Shown one piece after another: positions 63,910 through 64,000 of a DNA stretch of 64,000 bases; positions within the stretch are counted from its first letter, which is position 1, and every line of letters starts with the position of its first letter. Under the pieces are notes generated by a model. The model was given only the letters and a program-made list of their open reading frames with translations, did no database searches and was not told the origin of the DNA. Location of the stretch: the NCBI RefSeq assembly GCF_000813845.1, contig NZ_JWTB01000007.1, positions 124,001 to 188,000 of the forward strand, read 5' to 3'. Made by a program: the position numbers and the translations under genes. Source of the DNA: Pseudarthrobacter phenanthrenivorans (GTDB lineage: Bacteria > Actinomycetota > Actinomycetes > Actinomycetales > Micrococcaceae).

Positions 63910-64000
63910 GCACCCCAGCAGCCAAGCCGGTCCGCAGCGGCCCGGTAGGCGTCGGCGTCATCGGCGCCGGCGTGATCAGCAAGCAGTACCTGGACAACCT
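63906..64000 (+). CDS. Gfo/Idh/MocA family oxidoreductase, partial
   Basis: Only the first 31 codons are present before the window ends. After a short tail the Rossmann motif GVGVIGAGVISKQYL is clear, typical of this family. The ATGA overlap with the isomerase gene indicates it is part of the same operon. Confidence 0.8.
   Translation, partial: MSTPAAKPVRSGPVGVGVIGAGVISKQYLDN

Overview
The window looks like a chromosomal segment of a high-GC Gram-positive actinobacterium, most likely Arthrobacter or Pseudarthrobacter (Micrococcaceae). This rests on the strong G/C bias at third codon positions, the tilS-hpt-ftsH-folE-folP-folB-folK-DUF3180-PH-PH-DUF2520-panC gene order, DUF222/HNH and DUF2342 proteins, a GAF-ANTAR regulator, and frequent ATGA/GTGA start-stop overlaps. 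It is an inference from gene content; no marker RNA is present. I see no rRNA, tRNA, CRISPR array, prophage or intact insertion sequence.

Layout. Bases 1-4.8 kb hold the end of a DHA2 drug exporter, a DJ-1/PfpI protein, a DUF222-HNH endonuclease-like protein followed by a 19-bp tandem repeat, a TetR regulator with a candidate operator, and a small acidic protein. Bases 4.8-18.1 kb are one long leftward array. It runs from a DUF2342 metalloprotease through tilS, hpt, a LacI-type regulator (an unusual insertion), ftsH, the folate genes folE/P/B/K, three membrane proteins, a DUF2520 Rossmann protein and panC. Bases 18.1-32.7 kb are mixed single genes: a 36-codon ORF with an ideal ribosome site, dacB, ppa, a type-B carboxylesterase, DUF429, phosphoketolase facing away from a large catalase, an HTH protein, a phosphatase, a HAD hydrolase, a lone AbiEi/DUF559-type protein of lower GC, and serS. 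Bases 32.7-39 kb carry a lipid-kinase-like gene, pheA with a rhodanese gene, an amidase, small conserved proteins, a LapA-like membrane protein and a RibD/DHFR-like reductase.

Bases 39.1-44.1 kb are the most interesting metabolic cluster. A MatC-type dicarboxylate carrier, a class III CoA-transferase and a fused AccD-AccA-type carboxyltransferase lacking a zinc ribbon form one leftward operon, with a divergent FadR-type GntR regulator. No biotin carboxylase or biotin carrier gene is nearby. Together they suggest malonate (or a related diacid) uptake, CoA activation and biotin-independent decarboxylation by a route different from matAB or mdc.

Bases 44.1-54 kb include an ArgO/LysE exporter with its divergent ArgP-type regulator (probably leaderless), a NERD protein, pgm, a 2'-5' RNA ligase-like protein, a 154-bp palindromic cluster of 32-bp repeats, a RutE-like nitroreductase, a uracil permease, and an operon of GAF-ANTAR regulator plus SGNH hydrolase. 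Bases 54-64 kb are carbohydrate genes: an orphan GH13 trehalose-synthase-like enzyme, then a ROK repressor divergent from an operon of Gfo/Idh oxidoreductase, an unrecognised companion protein, a sugar-binding lipoprotein, two ABC permeases, a TIM-barrel isomerase/epimerase and a second Gfo/Idh gene cut by the window end. The operon's ATPase is not in view.

Across the window, several intergenic palindromes stand out. They include a shared 12-bp TAAGCAWGCTTA element upstream of three genes and several long hairpins between convergent genes.
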